A stretch of DNA of 9,324 bases from JAVHLK01 sp043806215 (GTDB taxonomy: Bacteria; Desulfobacterota; Desulfomonilia; Desulfomonilales; Desulfomonilaceae). Every line of letters begins with the position of its first letter. The stretch's first letter is position 1. A model generated the notes under the pieces. It worked only from the letters and a program-made list of their open reading frames with translations, had not been told where the DNA came from and did not search any database. Of the stretch, positions 5,771 to 9,324 are shown one piece after another. Position numbers and translations under genes: made by a program. The DNA lies in contig JAZDHD010000142.1 of assembly GCA_043806215.1 (NCBI GenBank), positions 1 to 9,324 of the forward strand, written 5' to 3'.

Positions 5771-6700
5771 ATGACGCGACCCGACCTGATAATCCTCATA
5801 TGGCTGTGTGTCTTTCTCTGTGCGCCCGGAACGGGAATCTCGGAAACATCCGGCCTGAAATCGCTGGTTCCCGCTCGGACTTCCGAAGGTTGGGCCGTGA
5901 CGGGTCCCCCTGGAGTCTTTACGAAAGAGACCCTGTTCGAGCACATAAACGGGCAGGCGGATCTCTTTCTGCATTATGGATTCAAGGAGTCGGTGTTTGC
6001 CGCCTATCGGAAGGCCCCGGGCAATGAGACCGTAGACGTGGATATTTACGACATGGGGGACGCCGGCAATGCCTTCGGAGTTTTCTCGAGGTTCAGGCAG
6101 GATCACAGGCCCGCCGGCATCGGCTTGGATTCCTATCTGGATGATGATTACGCTCTTTTCTACAAGGGCAAGTACTTTGTCGTGCTCCAAGGCACGGAAT
6201 CAAATTCTTCCGGCCTGAAACAATTGGCGCGGAGCATAGAATCAAGGATCGTCGACGGCTCTCCCCCGCCCAGGGAGCCGGGCTATTTTCCGAAGAGGGG
6301 ACTAGAGCCGGGTTCCATCGAATACTATCCACAAGGGCTCATGGGGCGGCAATTCCTCGGAAAGGGCTTCAAGGCAACCTACCGCTTACCCGAGAAGAAG
6401 GCGCCCAACGAGAAGACCCCCACCGAAGGGCCGGATTCCAACATGTTCATTGCCGTCTTCGACAATGACCGGGAAGCGGAGAGTGCCCTCAAGAGTTTCG
6501 AGGAAGTTCTCTCCCAGGGGAAGATCTCTCCGCCGGCAAATCGGACGGTTGACGGCCTGAATGTGACGACAGGGGAAGACCCTTATCAGGGGATGCTCAT
6601 GATTGTCCGTAAGGGCCGCTACGTAGCGGGTACGACGGGGTTCGGACAAGAGCATGTCGCCGGGAGTCTGTTGGCCGATCTGGTCAAGCAGATGGACTGA
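5771..6700 (+). CDS. Secreted DUF6599-like protein
   Basis: This 309-residue protein begins with a signal peptide: a hydrophobic core at about 6-19 and a likely cleavage around 20-25. There is no lipobox of the usual form, although Cys residues at 13 and 17 lie within the core. The mature part has motifs I associate with DUF6599: LFEHINGQADLFLHYGF (55-71) and DMGDAGNAFGVFSRFRQ (94-110). A later half (about 222-309) repeats a similar strand pattern, with YKGKYFVVLQG (131-141) echoed by RKGRYVAGTTG (280-290), which suggests an internal duplication. The ATG has GGGAGG upstream and lies 30 bases after the reductase stop, so the two are probably co-transcribed. No enzymatic residues are evident. 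A binding or accessory role for the exported reductase is an inference from position only. Confidence 0.82.
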   Translation: MTRPDLIILIWLCVFLCAPGTGISETSGLKSLVPARTSEGWAVTGPPGVFTKETLFEHINGQADLFLHYGFKESVFAAYRKAPGNETVDVDIYDMGDAGNAFGVFSRFRQDHRPAGIGLDSYLDDDYALFYKGKYFVVLQGTESNSSGLKQLARSIESRIVDGSPPPREPGYFPKRGLEPGSIEYYPQGLMGRQFLGKGFKATYRLPEKKAPNEKTPTEGPDSNMFIAVFDNDREAESALKSFEEVLSQGKISPPANRTVDGLNVTTGEDPYQGMLMIVRKGRYVAGTTGFGQEHVAGSLLADLVKQMD

Positions 6701-6705
6701 GACCA

Positions 6706-8154
6706 TCACCTCACGGCTTGCCGTTTTGGCTCCGCGGCGGATCCGCCCAGGGTCAGCCCCAGGAGTTCGGCCATCTTCTTGGGAATGTCGGTGTTGTCGA
6801 ATGACCCCTGAAATTCCTCGGCCCCCGGTCCTACGGCAAACATGACGACCGGTTGCGCCGTATGCACGAACGAGGTCCAGCCGACCTTGGCCCGTGAGCT
6901 TTCTATGGAACCGAGTGCATACTGGACCCACGAGGCGATGTACGTGTCGAGTTTCTTGCCGTAGCGGCAGAGATCACGCGTGCAACTGGGCTTTGCCGTG
7001 ACCGGGTTATCGGTCAACACCATGCGTTCCTCGCCTGTCAGGTCGAATCCTCCGGCTTTGAGGATATCTTCCAGTTTGTCGGGCTGTTTCAGTATCTTCT
7101 TGTAGAGATACTCCGTGCTGTGTTTGATCGGCTTCAATGCCTCAAGGTCAAGAACGTATTCAGTGCCCGTTCCGATGCCGAGGCCGCCCGTTTCATGATC
7201 CGCGGTGACCAGCACAAGAACGTCGGGATGAGTCTGCCGATATTCCAAGGCCGCCCGCACTGCATCATCGAATGCGAGGGTGTCATAGATCGAAGCCTTT
7301 ATGTCGTGGGTGTGGCAGGCATGATCGATGCGGCCGCCCTCGATCATGACGAAGAAGCCTTTGGGATTGCGTCCCAGGATGGCCAACGCGAGCTTGGTCA
7401 TTTCGGCGAGAGACGGTTGTGAAGCCGATTTGGCGTCATTCAGGCGGTCAAGCTCGTACGCCATGTGCGACCCGGAAAACAGACCGAGCAACTTACCGGT
7501 GCCGGCTGGATCGACCTTGCCGAGTCCCGATTTGTCCTCCACAAATTCATAGCCCTTTTGCTTCATCTCCTCGACGATATTTCTCGAGTCTTTCCTCTTG
7601 CTCCCCTCTTCGTCCTGGGGGATGAAGTTTCCCAAACCACCCGCCATCGCCACTTCCGGAGCGAACAACGGCAGTTGTCCGGCAATGAAATTCTCTTCGT
7701 CGCGACGGTCCGAACGGCTGTAAACACCGGCCGGGGTTGCATGGGTCAATCTGCTGGTGCTCAGGACCCCCACGGACAAACCGGCTTCCTTGGCTGCATG
7801 GCCGATGCCGGAGACCTCGGTGCCGTCCGGGAGTACGTTGATCGCACCGTTGTTGACCTTGTGCCCGGAATACAGAGCGGTGGCCGCCGCGGCGGAATCG
7901 GTCACCTCGGCATTGGCGGAGTGGGTGGAGGTGGTTCCTCTGATGAGAATGGAGTCCATCACGAATGTCTTGCCAAGGACTTTCTTGGCGTAGAGGGATG
8001 CAGAGCGGATTTGATTGATTCCCATTCCGTCGCCGATCAAAAGGATAATGCCTTTTGGTCGGCGAAGGGGCTCTCCGTATGATTGCTCAGCACCAAAGGT
8101 CATGATGACTACAATCACGACGAACATCCCGATTACGGCTTTACGTGCTTTCAC
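6706..8154 (-). CDS. phoA: Alkaline phosphatase, PhoA class
   Basis: This 482-residue exported enzyme would release phosphate from phosphomonoesters in the periplasm. The signal peptide spans about 1-27 (VIGMFVVIVVIMTFG core). All key residues of the E. coli enzyme have counterparts: D42 in GDGMG, nucleophile S87 in VTDSAAAATAL, T140 in THATPA, phosphate-binding R151, E272 and D277 with H281 in EGGRIDHACH, D319-H320 in TADHETGG, and H431 in HTAQPV. The positions equal to E. coli D153 and K328 are His (H138, H278), as in many other family members. The start is GTG at 8154 because AAGGAGGT lies seven bases upstream; an ATG at 8250 only adds a polar extension without a ribosome-binding site. The gene stands alone, convergent with the DUF6599 gene (5 bases between stops) and divergent from a response regulator. 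No clear Pho box was seen. Confidence 0.95.
   Translation of the reverse strand: MKARKAVIGMFVVIVVIMTFGAEQSYGEPLRRPKGIILLIGDGMGINQIRSASLYAKKVLGKTFVMDSILIRGTTSTHSANAEVTDSAAAATALYSGHKVNNGAINVLPDGTEVSGIGHAAKEAGLSVGVLSTSRLTHATPAGVYSRSDRRDEENFIAGQLPLFAPEVAMAGGLGNFIPQDEEGSKRKDSRNIVEEMKQKGYEFVEDKSGLGKVDPAGTGKLLGLFSGSHMAYELDRLNDAKSASQPSLAEMTKLALAILGRNPKGFFVMIEGGRIDHACHTHDIKASIYDTLAFDDAVRAALEYRQTHPDVLVLVTADHETGGLGIGTGTEYVLDLEALKPIKHSTEYLYKKILKQPDKLEDILKAGGFDLTGEERMVLTDNPVTAKPSCTRDLCRYGKKLDTYIASWVQYALGSIESSRAKVGWTSFVHTAQPVVMFAVGPGAEEFQGSFDNTDIPKKMAELLGLTLGGSAAEPKRQAVR
6713..6727 (+). terminator. Possible weak terminator after the DUF6599 gene
   Basis: ACGG (6713-6716) and CCGT (6721-6724) form a four-base stem around CTTG, and the right arm runs into TTTT (6724-6727). 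It lies 12 bases after the DUF6599 stop and inside the end of the opposing phosphatase gene. The stem is short, so the call is tentative. Confidence 0.25.
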
Positions 8155-8271
8155 GGTATTGACCTCCTTGGATGAGGGAAAACGATGGATTTCCTGGACG
8201 AATCCTGGCATCCTTATATGAACGGCCCGTTTGCCGAGCATGAGTTTCATGTTAGATCAGGTGTGTAAGTG
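8155..8271. other. Divergent intergenic region, phosphatase / response regulator
   Basis: These 117 bases separate two divergent genes. The phosphatase Shine-Dalgarno is the complement of 8162-8169 (AAGGAGGT), seven bases before its GTG start, and it decides that start. A TATAAG hexamer on the minus strand (complement near 8214-8219) could be a -10 box, but no matching -35 was found. On the plus strand AGGTG at 8259-8263 is a weak ribosome-binding site for the regulator. Confidence 0.5.
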
Positions 8272-9324
8272 ATGACGAAGACCAGGCGCCAAAAAATTCT
8301 CGTTGTTGACGACGACCCCGAAGTTTGCAGGTTGATTGTCCGTCACCTGATCCGGGAGGGGCACGAGTGTTCCGCCGCCCACAGCGGAGAGGAAGCATTG
8401 GGCATCCTGGAGGACCGGCATTTCGACCTGGTCATAACCGACATCATGATGCCCGGGATGTCCGGTGTCGATCTCCTCACCATTATCAAGCGGCTGTTCC
8501 CGGCCGTAGCAGTCATCGTCGTCACTGCGGTGGACGACAAGGACACCGGGTTTATGGCCATGGAATTGGGTGCCGCCGGATACATCATCAAGCCGTTCAA
8601 AACCAACGATATTCTTATAAACGTTTCCCGCGCTTTGGTCAAAGCCGACCGGAACGCCATCGTCCGGGTGAAACACCCCGGATCGTCGGACAATACCGAG
8701 ACGGGATCAGTGCCCAAGAAACAACTTCGCGAGGTCTCTGCAAAGGAATTATTGCAGTGCGTAAAATCGGGGATGAGCGATTTAGAACTCATGGAGAGGT
8801 TTAACCTTTCCAGTGAAGGCCTCCTGGATTTGCTTTCCCAAATGGGAACCTGCGGAAAAATCGATCCGAAGGTATTGGACAAGAGAGCCTCGCTTGCTCC
8901 GCAGACCGTGGCGGTGGACATTGACCGGTCGGAAAATAGGGAGCCCGACAAACCGGTCATCGGCGTCGGCGAGGCGGTGGAATGCATAAGGTCCGGCATG
9001 GATGACCTTGCCCTCATGAAACGGTTCGGCATATCGGCTAAAGGATTGAACAGCCTCTTCAGAAAACTCGTAGCGGCGGGGTTTATATCGCCGGAGGAGC
9101 TCTACGGGAGACCTCGGCCGGACCATGAGTTTGTCCTGGATGTGCGGGACATGCACAGGCGTTACTTGGCAGTCACCACTCCCATCTGGGAGGTTGATCG
9201 CCCCGAGATAAAGGGATGGTTGCTTAATGTGACGGAGCGGGGACTGGGCACGGTGGGAATCACGGCATACGTGGGAGAAGCCAAGAATCTTGTCATAGAT
9301 GCCGGAGATTACGGCAAGGTCAAC
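8272..9324 (+). CDS. Response regulator: receiver, two helical modules, PilZ-like domain (cut by window edge)
   Basis: The frame is open from 8272 to the right edge, giving 351 codons with no stop. Residues 8-122 are a CheY-like receiver: acidic pocket D13-D15, phospho-acceptor D57 in VITDIMMPGMSG, T85 and K107 in IIKPF. Two copies of a roughly 50-residue module follow (156-205 and 231-280), each built on SGMxDLxLMxRF and then S-x-x-GL. After them, R292-D-M-H-R296 and N319-V-T-E-R-G324 fit the RxxxR and (D/N)x(S/T)xxG motifs of PilZ domains, which bind cyclic di-GMP. It may therefore join phosphorelay input to cyclic-di-GMP sensing; this is inferred. GTG at 8269 is an alternative start directly before the ATG; the ribosome-binding site is weak (AGGTG, eight bases upstream). 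No partner kinase is in the window. Confidence 0.93.
   Translation, partial: MTKTRRQKILVVDDDPEVCRLIVRHLIREGHECSAAHSGEEALGILEDRHFDLVITDIMMPGMSGVDLLTIIKRLFPAVAVIVVTAVDDKDTGFMAMELGAAGYIIKPFKTNDILINVSRALVKADRNAIVRVKHPGSSDNTETGSVPKKQLREVSAKELLQCVKSGMSDLELMERFNLSSEGLLDLLSQMGTCGKIDPKVLDKRASLAPQTVAVDIDRSENREPDKPVIGVGEAVECIRSGMDDLALMKRFGISAKGLNSLFRKLVAAGFISPEELYGRPRPDHEFVLDVRDMHRRYLAVTTPIWEVDRPEIKGWLLNVTERGLGTVGITAYVGEAKNLVIDAGDYGKVN
8737..9111 (+). repeat. Tandem protein module in the response regulator (two copies)
   Basis: Residues 156-205 (8737-8886) and 231-280 (8962-9111) align without gaps at an offset of 75 residues. Shared positions include Cys, SGM, Asp, Leu, LM, RF, Ser, GL, Leu, Gly, Ile, Pro, Leu and Arg. 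The pattern suggests short helices with a helix-turn-helix-like middle. The codons differ widely between copies, so the duplication is old and kept at protein level. Confidence 0.75.

Noticed and set aside
8155..8250. ATG-started N-terminal extension of the phosphatase
   Set aside because: It has no ribosome-binding site and would place 32 polar residues before the signal peptide. GTG at 8154 has AAGGAGGT at ideal spacing.
8155..8271. Pho box controlling the phosphatase
   Set aside because: No pair of CTGTCAT-like repeats could be found upstream of the gene.

Overview
The window is a moderately GC-rich stretch of bacterial chromosome, densely packed with genes on both strands. The gene set is an ExbB/ExbD/TonB-type cluster, a DsrE-like protein, a large chemoreceptor, a Tat-exported iron-sulfur aldo/keto reductase, an exported DUF6599-like protein, a PhoA-class phosphatase and a receiver-PilZ-like response regulator. 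It suggests a Gram-negative anaerobe or facultative anaerobe of the Desulfobacterota (former Deltaproteobacteria). That placement is inferred from gene content and protein style, not from a database match. No rRNA, tRNA, insertion sequence, phage gene or CRISPR array was seen.

Layout. (1) Positions 1-1360, minus strand: a Ton-type energy-transduction operon read exbB, exbD, tonB. The tonB-like gene is cut by the window edge after 19 codons. A doubtful 64-codon frame lies between exbB and exbD. (2) Positions 1361-1716: a divergent intergenic region with a long inverted repeat and a doubtful 39-codon leader frame. (3) Positions 1717-2064, plus strand: a DsrE-family protein whose best ribosome-binding site points to a rare ATT start. 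(4) Positions 2081-4306, minus strand: a 741-residue methyl-accepting chemotaxis protein, convergent with the DsrE gene. A 9-bp-stem hairpin covers both stop codons. (5) Positions 4307-4597: a divergent control region with a good sigma70-like promoter for the plus strand. (6) Positions 4598-6700, plus strand: a two-gene operon of a Tat-signal aldo/keto reductase with two C-terminal four-cysteine clusters and a secreted DUF6599-like protein. (7) Positions 6706-8154, minus strand: a PhoA-class alkaline phosphatase, convergent with that operon and only 5 bases away. (8) Position 8272 to the right edge, plus strand: a response regulator with a receiver domain, two copies of a helical module and the start of a PilZ-like domain, cut by the window edge.

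How they fit together. Most products act at or beyond the inner membrane: Ton energization, a transmembrane chemoreceptor, and three predicted exported proteins. The transcription units are independent, so no single pathway joins the whole window. The most notable items are the receiver/tandem-module/PilZ-like regulator, the exported iron-sulfur aldo/keto reductase with its DUF6599 partner, and the apparent ATT start of the DsrE gene. Nothing here clearly amounts to a new defence or mobile system.
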